Below the pieces are notes generated by a model, which saw nothing but the letters and a program-made list of their open reading frames with translations, was not told where the DNA came from and made no database searches. A program made the translations under genes and the position numbers. Source: Clostridiales bacterium (GTDB lineage Bacteria > Bacillota > Clostridia > Peptostreptococcales > Acidaminobacteraceae). From it: a stretch of 34,591 bases of DNA. Positions 9,275-17,671 of the stretch are shown here, one piece after another (within the stretch, counting starts at the first letter, position 1; each line of letters opens with the position of its first letter). The stretch spans positions 1-34,591 of the forward strand of contig JAEIOD010000040.1 of NCBI GenBank assembly GCA_016342415.1, written 5' to 3'.

Positions 9275-9291
9275 GATGTGACCCGCACATC
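9275..9291 (-). promoter_or_regulatory. Leader hairpin upstream of the pyrP attenuator
   Basis: GATGTG, loop CGGGT, CACATC in the permease leader form a 6-bp stem. It is enclosed by the two segments that could form the antiterminator (9304-9295 and 9255-9246), giving the arrangement of a small aptamer-like domain of about 60 bases. I do not recognise it as a known riboswitch class. Confidence 0.5.
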
Positions 9292-9314
9292 TTTAAAGAC
9301 TTTTATCTTAAACT

Positions 9315-9343
9315 AATATAGCATACAATAATTTCATTTTCAA
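9315..9343 (-). promoter_or_regulatory. Promoter of pyrP
   Basis: TTGAAA (9343-9338) and TATATT (9320-9315) with a 17-base spacer on the minus strand. Predicted transcription start near 9308 gives a leader of about 125 bases. The minus-35 box lies just past the end of the upstream elaA gene. Confidence 0.75.
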
Positions 9344-9350
9344 TACTTAA

Positions 9351-9794
9351 CTACATATTCAGCAACATTTCAATATGAGGTATATCATCCTCTAGATATT
9401 CTTCTGAAACTGTATCAAAGCCAAGTGAGGTATAAAACTTCTGTAAGTAAGCCTGTGCGGATATTCTTACAACCGTTTGATTTAAAACTTCTTTAATATA
9501 ATTGATACTTTCTTCCATAATCAGTTTGCCTATTTTTTTATCTCGGTAAGTATCTTTAACTAAAACCCGTCCAATTGACATCTCTTTATAAGACAGACCA
9601 GGATTTAAAATTCTTAAGTACCCTATCAGTTCATCCCCTTCATAACAACATAAATGATAGGCATCCAAATCTTTTCCATCAATATCCTGATACACACAGG
9701 TTTGTTCTACGACAAAAACTTCATTTCTAAGTTTCATAATCTGATACAATTCGTCTTTGGTTAATAAGTCATAATGTTTGATGTTATATGTCAT
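9351..9794 (-). CDS. elaA: GNAT acetyltransferase, ElaA family
   Basis: A 147-residue acyltransferase of the GNAT fold. KLRNEVFVVEQTCVYQDIDGKDLDAYHL-type N-terminal segment (motif KLRNEVFVVEQ at about 21-31 and YQDIDGKD at about 36-43), the acetyl-CoA strand and loop IGRVLVKDTYRDKKIGK, and the ending ISAQAYLQKFYTSLGFD with YLEDDIPHIEM are all diagnostic of ElaA. The family's substrate is not established. It overlaps the GGDEF gene upstream by 11 bases and is the last gene of the cyclic-di-GMP operon, probably a passenger. Confidence 0.9.
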   Translation of the reverse strand: MTYNIKHYDLLTKDELYQIMKLRNEVFVVEQTCVYQDIDGKDLDAYHLCCYEGDELIGYLRILNPGLSYKEMSIGRVLVKDTYRDKKIGKLIMEESINYIKEVLNQTVVRISAQAYLQKFYTSLGFDTVSEEYLEDDIPHIEMLLNM

Positions 9795-10890
9795 TTACTT
9801 GCCTCTTCTCTCTGTAAAATGGATCCGTCATATCATAAACTGTCACACGGTTTTTCCCGGTCAATTTTGATTTATACATAGCTTTATCTGCTTTATCTAC
9901 CAAGTCATCAAAAGACGTAATAGAAAAATGATATCCCATCACTCCTAAACTGATACTTCTATTAATTTTATAGGGTGCTATGGAAATTATATGTTCCTCA
10001 ATTTTTGATCTAAGCTTTTCTGCAACTACCGATGCTTGTTCGGGTGTAGTATTCGGTAGTAGAATTGCAAATTCTTCACCACCATAACGTGCCAATAAGT
10101 CTGTTTCTCTAATGGTTTCTCTAGAAACCTCTGCCATACTTTTTAGAACGACATCTCCAACAAGATGACCGTATTCATCATTAACACTTTTAAAGGAGTC
10201 AATATCATAAATAATAACTGCGAATTGATTGCCTCCCCTTTCTGCAATTTTAAAAGCTTCTTCACCTCTTTTTAAGAATGTTCTTCTATTGTATAAATTG
10301 GTTAACGCATCTGTAGTAGCCATGCTGTACAGTTGATCCCTTGCAGAAAATATTTCTTTTGAGAGATAATACAGGACAATTAAAAGACCCATAAAAGCTA
10401 TAAACAATGAAATCGAATAATAATATTTCTCATAAACCAGATAGTCAGTAAAGTTTGGCTTCAGCGGTGATAACTCACAGACATAAAAGGATGCTATACC
10501 TAAGAAAGACAAACCATAAATGCTTATTCTTTCATAAGGGATATTAAAGTCAAGTAGAAGGAAAATAACAACTATTAAAGGAAATATCTGATAATGAAAA
10601 CCATACCCGCTTCCAAAAATAATCGCACCTTGAATCAAGACCAGTACAATCGAAGTCATAATAGCGATATATCGTGTAAAGGTTTGAATTCTTCTTCTTA
10701 AAAGCCCCGAAAGGGTCATAAAGACAAAAGCACCTATAATCTGAAGGTATGCAGCATAATTTGCACCTATGGCTATGAATGATATGGCAAATAACACACA
10801 TACCATCATAGATATAACTGTAAATACCAATGACAAAGTATACTTTGTTTCTTCTCTATAATGATTATAACTCTTTACCTTTACATCCAT
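9784..10890 (-). CDS. Membrane-bound diguanylate cyclase (GGDEF)
   Basis: A 368-residue protein with five or six hydrophobic segments in residues 20-180 and one C-terminal GGDEF domain (about 190-355). The active-site motif is GGEEF in ARYGGEEFAILLPN, and NLYNRRTFLKRGEEAF and DSFKSVNDEYGHLVGD match the conserved substrate and metal positions, so it should make cyclic-di-GMP from two GTP. RETD five residues before the motif is an intact RxxD inhibitory site, so product feedback is likely. The N-terminal membrane part is not a sensor domain I can name. The ribosome site is an unusual G-run, AGGGGGCATT. The upstream PAS-GGDEF-HD-GYP gene ends 13 bases before, so they are co-transcribed. Confidence 0.93.
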   Translation of the reverse strand: MDVKVKSYNHYREETKYTLSLVFTVISMMVCVLFAISFIAIGANYAAYLQIIGAFVFMTLSGLLRRRIQTFTRYIAIMTSIVLVLIQGAIIFGSGYGFHYQIFPLIVVIFLLLDFNIPYERISIYGLSFLGIASFYVCELSPLKPNFTDYLVYEKYYYSISLFIAFMGLLIVLYYLSKEIFSARDQLYSMATTDALTNLYNRRTFLKRGEEAFKIAERGGNQFAVIIYDIDSFKSVNDEYGHLVGDVVLKSMAEVSRETIRETDLLARYGGEEFAILLPNTTPEQASVVAEKLRSKIEEHIISIAPYKINRSISLGVMGYHFSITSFDDLVDKADKAMYKSKLTGKNRVTVYDMTDPFYREKRQVNDI

Positions 10891-10903
10891 AATGCCCCCT
10901 GTT

Positions 10904-12712
10904 TTATGTCATCAAGCTCAAAAATGTCGTTACTAACTCAGGATCAAATTGCGTCCTAGAACATGATTTCAATTCTTTTATAGCTGCTTCCTGACTCATG
11001 GCCTTTCTATAAGGTGCATCATTAGTCATAACAACATATGCATCCACTATTGAAATAATCCTAGATATAATAGGTATTTGCTCTCCTTTTATACCATCTG
11101 GATAACCATTGCCATCATACCATTCATGATGGTGTAATATGTAATCTGCAACATTAATCGTCGTTGGTGCAGCTTTCAAAATACTGTAACCGAAATAAGC
11201 ATGTCCTTTGACCAGTTCATATTCTTCATCACTTAATGACGAAGGTTTATTTAAGATATCACTAGGTACGCCAATTTTTCCTATATCATGCAGTTTTGCA
11301 ACAATTCCTAAATCATCCATCAAACTCGATGCTAGATTTAATTGTCTACCCAACATTATAGCATAGTAAACAACAGATTCGGAATGTTCCTTATCTTCGA
11401 AGTTATGTTGTTCAAGCATGGTTTGCAATGTGTTCAGAAACATCCCCGTTGTACTTTTGTCGTAAGTCATTTTATTTCTGTACATATTGTTGTCTGCCTG
11501 TTTAAATATTTCATCTATGGTTGTATCTTTATCCAATTTAGTTGAATAACCCAAAGCAATACTTGGATTTCCAATTAACTCAACTTCTGTTTCCAAACAC
11601 AGTTCTCTGATTCTATCACAAATTGCAATCGCACCCTTTTCATTGGTATTTGGGCATATAATCGCAAATTCATCTCCACCAATTCTGCAAACCACATCTT
11701 TTTCTCTACAGGATTTTACACAAATTTCAGCCATATCCTGGAGCAGTTTGTCTCCTTTTTTATGACCATAATGATCATTTAATACTTTCAAACCATTCAT
11801 GTCACCTATTATGATTGAAAAGGGATAACAACTTCTTCTATCTAAACATTCAATAACTTCATCAAAATAAGCTCTATTGTAAACATTGGTAAGTTTATCA
11901 TGGTAACTTAAAAATCTAATTCTTTGTTCATCTATTTTTCTTTCGGAAATGTCAACAGCAACAATTTCAATTTCCTCATCAATAGAATCTATGATATTGG
12001 TTGAGACATTTAAGGTTTTGATTTCACCGGTTTTACAAACAACTTCAACATCGTAACTTTCATCGATGAACTCCTTGGCTACATTGAGAATTAAAGACAA
12101 ATCATTCACATCATAAAGTATGCTTCTTATATCTTGATCCTTAATGTCTTTCAAGTCATAGCCTAAGGTCCTTCGAAACATCTTATTGGTAGCATTTATA
12201 CTGCCTTCTAAAGAAATGGTAAAAATAATCACACTTGAGTTTTCAAATATACGCTGATACCGTTCTTTACTACGCTCTAGTTTTTCTTCTAGAAGCTTTT
12301 GTTCTGTGATATCAATAATAATGCCCTTTTCATTAACAATGAGGTCATTTTCCATATCATAGAGTATTCGTTCTTCAACCCATCTCGTCTGACCGTCTTT
12401 GGTAAGTATTCTATATCGATGACTATAAGTTTCACCGACTTGTCTCGCCAAATAAACTTCTTTCTTGACTCTATTCCGATCCTCCGGATGTACAAACTGC
12501 CAATAATCACTTAAGTCACCTTCATAAAAATCTTCTGGGACATAGCCATATTGATTTATATTTGCAGAAACATATTTTGTTGGGATATCAATATCAAGCG
12601 TCCACTCAAAAACAACTATTTTACTGTTTTTTACAATATCATAAGCATAATGTGATTCAACCAAAGAATCTTTGTCGGAATATTCAATGATTTCACTGCG
12701 TTTCTTAACCAT
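10904..12712 (-). CDS. PAS-PAS-GGDEF-HD-GYP cyclic-di-GMP signalling protein
   Basis: A 602-residue soluble protein with domains in the order PAS (about 25-140, ending GIIIDITEQK), PAS (about 148-262, ending VAVDISERK), GGDEF (about 268-425) and HD-GYP (about 430-600). The GGDEF motif is intact (CRIGGDEFAII) with the RxxD inhibitory site REKD in front. The HD-GYP domain has HDIGKIGVP, HHEWYDGNGYPDG and the downstream KGEQIPIISRI, so both synthesis and hydrolysis of cyclic-di-GMP are possible in one protein; which dominates cannot be read from sequence. No signal peptide or membrane segment. The ribosome site is TTGGGGGGATT, G-rich like that of its neighbour. First gene of the block with the 9784 GGDEF and elaA. 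Confidence 0.94.
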   Translation of the reverse strand: MVKKRSEIIEYSDKDSLVESHYAYDIVKNSKIVVFEWTLDIDIPTKYVSANINQYGYVPEDFYEGDLSDYWQFVHPEDRNRVKKEVYLARQVGETYSHRYRILTKDGQTRWVEERILYDMENDLIVNEKGIIIDITEQKLLEEKLERSKERYQRIFENSSVIIFTISLEGSINATNKMFRRTLGYDLKDIKDQDIRSILYDVNDLSLILNVAKEFIDESYDVEVVCKTGEIKTLNVSTNIIDSIDEEIEIVAVDISERKIDEQRIRFLSYHDKLTNVYNRAYFDEVIECLDRRSCYPFSIIIGDMNGLKVLNDHYGHKKGDKLLQDMAEICVKSCREKDVVCRIGGDEFAIICPNTNEKGAIAICDRIRELCLETEVELIGNPSIALGYSTKLDKDTTIDEIFKQADNNMYRNKMTYDKSTTGMFLNTLQTMLEQHNFEDKEHSESVVYYAIMLGRQLNLASSLMDDLGIVAKLHDIGKIGVPSDILNKPSSLSDEEYELVKGHAYFGYSILKAAPTTINVADYILHHHEWYDGNGYPDGIKGEQIPIISRIISIVDAYVVMTNDAPYRKAMSQEAAIKELKSCSRTQFDPELVTTFLSLMT

Positions 12713-12750
12713 AATCCCCCCAAGAGTTTTACTACATCCGATATTTTATA

Positions 12751-12773
12751 GAAAAGAGAGAAACTCTCTTTTC
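12751..12773 (-). terminator. Terminator of the five-gene operon ending in exonuclease III
   Basis: GAAAAGAGAG, loop of three, and CTCTCTTTTC make a 10-bp stem ending two bases before the stop of the exonuclease gene (12775). The stem's own T-rich 3' arm provides most of the weak tail, so efficiency is uncertain. Confidence 0.6.
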
Positions 12774-12774
12774 C

Positions 12775-13524
12775 CTATAAATACAATACAACTGGACAAT
12801 GATCACTTCCCATGATATCTGCATGAACTTCAGCATCTTTAATTGCTTCTTTTAAATTCTCTGATACGATGAAATAATCAATCCTCCATCCAGTATTATT
12901 TTCTCTTGCCTTACCCATATATGACCACCAAGAATATACACCTGTTTGTTCAGGATATAAATATCTAAACGTATCGATGTAACCATCGTTTAATAAATCA
13001 GTCATTTTTTCTCGTTCTTCTTGAGTAAATCCAGCATTCATTTTATTGCTTTTCGGATTTTTCAGATCGATTTCCTGATGTGCCACATTTAAATCACCGC
13101 AGAGTACAACGGGTTTAGATACTTTTAAACCATTCAGATACGCCTTAAAATCATCTTCCCATACCTGTCTATAATCCAATCTCAACAAACCTCGTTTTGA
13201 ATTGGGTGTATAACAAGTTACCAAGTAGAAGTCTTTATATTCTAAAGTGATAACACGACCTTCTTGATCATGTTCTTCAATACCAATACCATATGTTTCA
13301 CGGATTGGTTTTTCTTTTGTAAATACTGCAGTCCCTGAATAACCTTTTTTAACAGCATAATTCCAGTAAGTATGATAGCCAGGTAAATCCATTTCTATTT
13401 GGCCTTCTTGCAGTTTAATTTCCTGTAAACAGAAAATATCTGCATCCATTTCATTAAAATACTCCATAAAGCCCTTTTTCATAACAGCTCTTAAACCGTT
13501 TACATTCCAAGATATTAATTTCAT
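12775..13524 (-). CDS. xth: Exodeoxyribonuclease III / AP endonuclease
   Basis: A 249-residue DNA repair nuclease of the ExoIII/ExoA type, cutting at abasic sites and removing 3' blocks. Visible motifs are MKLISWNVNGLRA at the N-terminus, DIFCLQEIKL (catalytic glutamate), VVLCGDLNVAHQEIDL (Asp and Asn), the loop YSWWSYMGKARENNTGWRID, and the closing GSDHCPVVLYL (catalytic Asp-His). An open frame continues 15 codons upstream to 13569 inside the MATE gene, but the ribosome site TTTAGGAGAC is just before the ATG pair at 13527/13524 and homologues begin at MKLISWN, so I chose 13524. The ribosome site overlaps the MATE stop codon, so the two are translationally linked. Confidence 0.95.
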   Translation of the reverse strand: MKLISWNVNGLRAVMKKGFMEYFNEMDADIFCLQEIKLQEGQIEMDLPGYHTYWNYAVKKGYSGTAVFTKEKPIRETYGIGIEEHDQEGRVITLEYKDFYLVTCYTPNSKRGLLRLDYRQVWEDDFKAYLNGLKVSKPVVLCGDLNVAHQEIDLKNPKSNKMNAGFTQEEREKMTDLLNDGYIDTFRYLYPEQTGVYSWWSYMGKARENNTGWRIDYFIVSENLKEAIKDAEVHADIMGSDHCPVVLYL

Positions 13525-13532
13525 CATGTCTC

Positions 13533-14903
13533 CTAAACTAGATTTGTACGACACAACACTTCTGGCCATACATGCAGTGTATTTTTATAGACTTTTCTAA
13601 AATAATAGAGTGCTAAAACCAAACCTACTGCTTCAGCAATTAGAAAAGCATACCATAGAGTATCCAACGAATAACTTCCCAACCAAGACGCCAAAGGCAA
13701 TAAAACGATGATTTGTCGAACAAATGTGACGACCATACTGTAATGAGCTTTACCCATACCTTGGAAAGAAGTACTGATTACTATGGTTACAGCTACCAGC
13801 GGAAACATCAAACTGATTCGCTTAAACGCTATCAATCCAATATCTACCATCTGTTGGCTGCTCTTAAACATCATAAGTAAATTTTCTGTGAACACTTGGA
13901 AAATAAAAAATCCAAGCATCATATACATAAATGCCATCATACCAGAAAACTTCATGGCATCGATGATACGTTTCTTGTTTTTTGAACCGAAGTTGAAGCC
14001 TATTACTGGCATTGTACCTTGAGAAATACCAAACACAGGCATAAAAACTAGAGATTGAAGCCTATAATAGATACCAAGTACTGCAACTGATGTTTCATCA
14101 ATATTTGATAAAGTCTTATTCAAGACCGTTAACATGATTGCCACTAATCCTTGCATAATGGCTGCAGGTAAACCTACCAGTATAATATTTTTTGCAATTC
14201 CTGAACTGTATTTGAAGTTATTTAAATCTAATTTTAAGTAATTCTTACCTCTGAAAAGTGTATAAAAAACATAAATCATGGATGTAAACTGTGCTGTTAC
14301 CGTTGCAATTGCTGCACCTGTTACACCTAATTCAGGGAAACCAAACAGTCCAAATATCATAATAGGATCTAAAATTATATTGGTAATTGCACCAATCAGT
14401 TGAGCTTTCATTGGTTTTTTCATCTCACCACTACCTTGCAAGATGCTCATACCAGCCTGTGCAAAAATTCTACCAAATGAAAATATCAATATGATTCTAG
14501 CATAAGAAATACCATACTCTAAAACCAATGGATCATCTGTAAACCATCTAAAAAAATCATCTACAAAAAATATACCCAAGATAGCAACAAGAATGTAAAG
14601 TACACCAGCCAAGATATACCCATGTTCGGCAATATTAACAGCTGTTTTATAATCTCCTTCACCTAGTTTTCTAGAAACGGCTGAATTGATACCAATCCCC
14701 AATCCGACAAAACATGCAATTAAGACCAGTTGTATCGGAAAAGCGAGTGATACTGCTTTTAAAGCTTCTTCACCGACTCTAGCAACAAACAAGGAATCCA
14801 CAAAATTATAGAGAGCTTGAACCATCATTGAGATAATAGCAGGAAGTGACATACTTAATATTAATGCAGGTATAGGCATTATACCCATTTTATTACTCTT
14901 CAT
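13533..14903 (-). CDS. MATE family multidrug exporter (first copy)
   Basis: About 456 residues and 12 hydrophobic segments in two related halves, typical of MATE transporters that export cationic drugs in exchange for sodium or protons. PALILSMSLPAIISMMVQALYNFVDSLFVARVG is the usual N-terminal half opening (only family pattern cited: LPAIISMMVQALYNFVDS), and the second half starts near VGLPAAIMQGLVAIML with GTMPVIGFNFGSKN. ATGs lie at 14918, 14909 and 14903. The GAGGA ribosome site sits eight bases before 14903 and only two before 14909, so 14903 is preferred. It overlaps the end of the unknown gene upstream. Substrate unknown. It is only moderately similar to the second MATE at 21957. Confidence 0.93.
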   Translation of the reverse strand: MKSNKMGIMPIPALILSMSLPAIISMMVQALYNFVDSLFVARVGEEALKAVSLAFPIQLVLIACFVGLGIGINSAVSRKLGEGDYKTAVNIAEHGYILAGVLYILVAILGIFFVDDFFRWFTDDPLVLEYGISYARIILIFSFGRIFAQAGMSILQGSGEMKKPMKAQLIGAITNIILDPIMIFGLFGFPELGVTGAAIATVTAQFTSMIYVFYTLFRGKNYLKLDLNNFKYSSGIAKNIILVGLPAAIMQGLVAIMLTVLNKTLSNIDETSVAVLGIYYRLQSLVFMPVFGISQGTMPVIGFNFGSKNKKRIIDAMKFSGMMAFMYMMLGFFIFQVFTENLLMMFKSSQQMVDIGLIAFKRISLMFPLVAVTIVISTSFQGMGKAHYSMVVTFVRQIIVLLPLASWLGSYSLDTLWYAFLIAEAVGLVLALYYFRKVYKNTLHVWPEVLCRTNLV

Positions 14904-15792
14904 TACCATTTTCCTCATTTCTTTTTATGATTAGTATTTCACCTTTAAATTTCGTCTCCAAATAAAAGGTGTTCATCTCTATCATTTTAATATAAGAACC
15001 ATATAAAAGGTGTTCCAATTCATTTGCTGTTACAAATCCTTTGACTTCTAAAAATTCCGAACTGAACTCGTATATATGATCAAAATACATATCAACACCT
15101 GCATCTACAAGGAAATACTCTACGCCTAGTTTGTCTTTAGACAACATAAGCATATAATTTTTTTTCTCATTGTAATAAACTTGAGAAGATCTTATAAGAT
15201 TGTCTTCACTGCCTAAATAAGCATCATATTTACCAATCAATCGAGATTCAGATAACAACAATTCCAAATTGGTTAACTTAGTGGTCTGAATACTTCTTTT
15301 TTCTCTCAGAAGTGCTTGTTTATAAATCTCAAAATTTTCATCACCTGGTTGAATAATCTGCTTTGTTCCATTTATATCTTCAATAATAACGACCAGCAAA
15401 CCTTCTGAAGTAATTTTGTTATACATACTCACAGCTTCTGATTCAGGTTCAATAAACGAAACAATTGTCCCATCTTCTAATACGACTTCTGTAAAGTTGA
15501 CAACAGAATTTTCGACGCCTAAATCTTCTTTCGTAAATCCAGTTGTAGCGATATCAACGATTCCTGATCGAATACCTTGAAACTCGAACATCTCATAAGC
15601 AAATTCTGCCACTTCGTCTTTATTAAATATACTGGTCATATCAAAAGACGCATCTGAATCATCAGAGATATAGTCTATACGTCTATTTGGAAGTGTCATT
15701 GGTTTATTGTACTTTTCTGTAGTCAATAACACCATCATAATGCTACAAAAAATCAGAGCAAATATAATAAATGTATTTTTATTTTCTCTCAT
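14893..15792 (-). CDS. Unknown membrane-anchored protein
   Basis: I do not recognise this 299-residue protein. It has a single hydrophobic segment near the N-terminus (about 8-24, after MRENKN), without a clear signal-peptidase site or lipobox, so it is probably anchored with the rest outside the membrane. The remainder is acidic and mixed in secondary structure, without cysteines in the outer part, repeats or low complexity. An ATG with AGAGGACAGC in front supports 15792. It sits between a TfoX-like gene (17-base gap) and a MATE exporter (overlap), all in one operon. A role near the exporter is only positional inference. Confidence 0.75.
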   Translation of the reverse strand: MRENKNTFIIFALIFCSIMMVLLTTEKYNKPMTLPNRRIDYISDDSDASFDMTSIFNKDEVAEFAYEMFEFQGIRSGIVDIATTGFTKEDLGVENSVVNFTEVVLEDGTIVSFIEPESEAVSMYNKITSEGLLVVIIEDINGTKQIIQPGDENFEIYKQALLREKRSIQTTKLTNLELLLSESRLIGKYDAYLGSEDNLIRSSQVYYNEKKNYMLMLSKDKLGVEYFLVDAGVDMYFDHIYEFSSEFLEVKGFVTANELEHLLYGSYIKMIEMNTFYLETKFKGEILIIKRNEENGNEE

Positions 15793-15809
15793 GCTGTCCT
15801 CTCAGTGAT

Positions 15810-16115
15810 TTAAAGATTCGTTTTCATATCATTCAGTGAAAATCGCGCCAGTTGTACAATTTTTGCCTCATCTGTTGTTTTTATAATAAACCAGGCTAAC
15901 ATCGGCCCTTTATTTTTGAATGGATTTAAATACTCATATTCCCTTATACCAACTGCTTCTATATCAAAACCTTTACCCAGTTTAAATACCATTTGATTAT
16001 TATATTCGAAACAAAACACTTTACCTTTATAAGTCAAGCCATTACAAGACATCATCTTTCCCATTTCAACTAAGGGATCTTCAGATTTCAAAATAACAAA
16101 TAATTGCTCTAACAT
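15810..16115 (-). CDS. Small TfoX N-terminal-domain-like protein
   Basis: A 101-residue soluble protein. Residues 20-95 follow the pattern of the small proteins related to the TfoX N-terminal domain: a glycine and a lysine before a strand (GLTYKGKVFCFEY), a second strand ending MVFKLGKG, then LNPF and a conserved aromatic in the last strand (MLAWFIIK). In such proteins the order is alike, with a phrase such as GRPMKEWV near the end. Some are called TfoX/Sxy-like, but the competence role of Sxy does not follow. It has a good AGGAGTTTCTT site and lies nine bases from its neighbour upstream. The assignment is by pattern only. Confidence 0.6.
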   Translation of the reverse strand: MLEQLFVILKSEDPLVEMGKMMSCNGLTYKGKVFCFEYNNQMVFKLGKGFDIEAVGIREYEYLNPFKNKGPMLAWFIIKTTDEAKIVQLARFSLNDMKTNL

Positions 16116-16124
16116 AAGAAACTC

Positions 16125-17474
16125 CTAATAGTCATCTACAACTTTTTTATAACGAGCCAACATCGCTTTATTCATCTTTGGTGCATATTTCTTAAATCTT
16201 TTAGGCGAACTAATTAATTGAATACCGAGTCGAATAAAGAAATGTTTGAAATAGTGTTTCTTTGGAAAGTCATACAATCCATTTGTTTTATAATAGTCAT
16301 GGTCGTCAATCATTAAACTTCTCATATTGAAGATAAGATCTCTAAAAACTTTCATGCCACCAATACCGTAAAATGATGTTTTAGGCATTGGTTTCTTCTC
16401 CATAAAATATTCAACCTCTTCACATAACCGTTTGATTTGTTTTATGATATCATCACTTTCATTGGTAACAGGTTCAAATAAAGCCATATGACCCACATGA
16501 GCTCTTGCTTCTATAATATGTCTCAAATTATGTTCATGATTGTAATGTCCTGTCAATAAATAACATGTCGCTTTATTGTCAGTATTGACACGATGACCAT
16601 TATAGAATGCACGGTCATCTATTAATTTGAAATCCTCATGTAAATAATGGTTTTTTATATCTGAAGCATATACCAGTACGTCAGCATCCAATATTTTCTT
16701 TTGATACATTTCTTCAAATTCGTCCCTATAAATACAATGACCAATAAAAGTACATTTTAGACATCCTAAACAACCACCTTGAATATTGATATTTGAAATA
16801 TCAAGTCTGTGCACTTCGTAACTACAAAGATTTTCAAAGGCTGATATCATGTGTTTTAGAGTCTCTGAATATGATTTACCGTTATAAACAACCAGTATTT
16901 TAGAGGGCAATTTATCTGGTTCTGGTACTTGACTGTATTTAAAATGATACAACTCCTGAACAATCTGCTTTGTATTAGGATAAGTAAAATGTTGTTGGAT
17001 CGTAAATAGGACTTGATCCATAAATCCAATCATTTTATGACGTCCAGGTTCTTTTAACATTTCATCCATGTCTGCCATCAAACCTTCAATATGTATCATC
17101 TCCAGGTCTTTTAATTGTGTTTTCATATAGTTATATGCCGTGATATCAAAGAAGTGTTTGGATGTTGAAAGTTGTACGGTATAAACATCTTTTAACAACT
17201 GTTTTTTTGGATGACTTTGAAGTCTATTCATAAACAACATCAACTGATAAGGTACGGAAAATGTATAAACAGGATAAGCCCACATCACACAATCATAAGC
17301 ACTCATCGTCTCTATCAACTCACCTAAAAGCTCATCATGATATGTCTTTATCATCTTGCCAATATGTATATATTCAAATGTAATTGATTTATAATGTTTT
17401 TCCAAAAACAATACATGATGATAACTTACACCCATATCACCTTTAGGACTGCCATTTAGCACTAAAATTTTCAA
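16125..17474 (-). CDS. Tandem flavodoxin-fold protein with ISF-type cysteine motif in second half
   Basis: A 449-residue protein, about twice the usual flavodoxin reductase size. The first half starts with LNGSPKG (6-12), an intact FMN-phosphate loop, and has AYPVYTFSVPYQ (66-77) as the flavin-ring loop, but no cysteine cluster. The second half begins near 191 with SKILVVYNGKSYSETLKHM, a weakened phosphate loop, and carries Cys235, Cys238, Cys241 and Cys247 (CX2CX2CX5C), the iron-sulfur-flavoprotein spacing. Its flavin-ring segment lacks the PVY motif (ASDIKNHYL). The start is TTG at 17474 with GAGGTGATATA before it; no better ATG is near. It is the first gene of the operon with the TfoX-like, unknown, MATE and exonuclease genes. 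Redox partner unknown. Confidence 0.8.
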   Translation of the reverse strand: MKILVLNGSPKGDMGVSYHHVLFLEKHYKSITFEYIHIGKMIKTYHDELLGELIETMSAYDCVMWAYPVYTFSVPYQLMLFMNRLQSHPKKQLLKDVYTVQLSTSKHFFDITAYNYMKTQLKDLEMIHIEGLMADMDEMLKEPGRHKMIGFMDQVLFTIQQHFTYPNTKQIVQELYHFKYSQVPEPDKLPSKILVVYNGKSYSETLKHMISAFENLCSYEVHRLDISNINIQGGCLGCLKCTFIGHCIYRDEFEEMYQKKILDADVLVYASDIKNHYLHEDFKLIDDRAFYNGHRVNTDNKATCYLLTGHYNHEHNLRHIIEARAHVGHMALFEPVTNESDDIIKQIKRLCEEVEYFMEKKPMPKTSFYGIGGMKVFRDLIFNMRSLMIDDHDYYKTNGLYDFPKKHYFKHFFIRLGIQLISSPKRFKKYAPKMNKAMLARYKKVVDDY

Positions 17475-17491
17475 TATATCACCTCTTTTTT

Positions 17492-17497
17492 ATTATA
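17492..17497 (-). promoter_or_regulatory. Minus-10 candidate for the tandem flavoprotein operon
   Basis: A consensus TATAAT on the minus strand, 18 bases before the TTG start at 17474. The best minus-35 at 17-base spacing is TTATAA, a poor match, so either an activator is needed or the box is fortuitous. Confidence 0.4.
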
Positions 17498-17671
17498 CAC
17501 TTAAATGGGGTAGATTATAACCAGGATCTAGTAATTCCATTCAATTCCTATTGACATAATATAAGTGTATTTCCATATACTTTTTAGTGTTTTAGCTACA
17601 ATGTATTGAACCACTAATCATATATAGTCTTCAATAATATGGCCCTAACAAATAGGACCTAGTTAACTTTG

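Noticed and set aside
13525..13569. Longer exonuclease III start at 13569
   Set aside because: The extra 15 residues lie inside the MATE gene, have no ribosome site and are not part of the family; AGGAG sits before 13524.
17520..17670. Possible small RNA or gene between the tandem flavoprotein and arsC (a TTGACA box and a GGTCCT/AGGGCC hairpin)
   Set aside because: TTGACA has no good minus-10 at proper spacing, the hairpin has no T-run, and no frame with a ribosome site is present.
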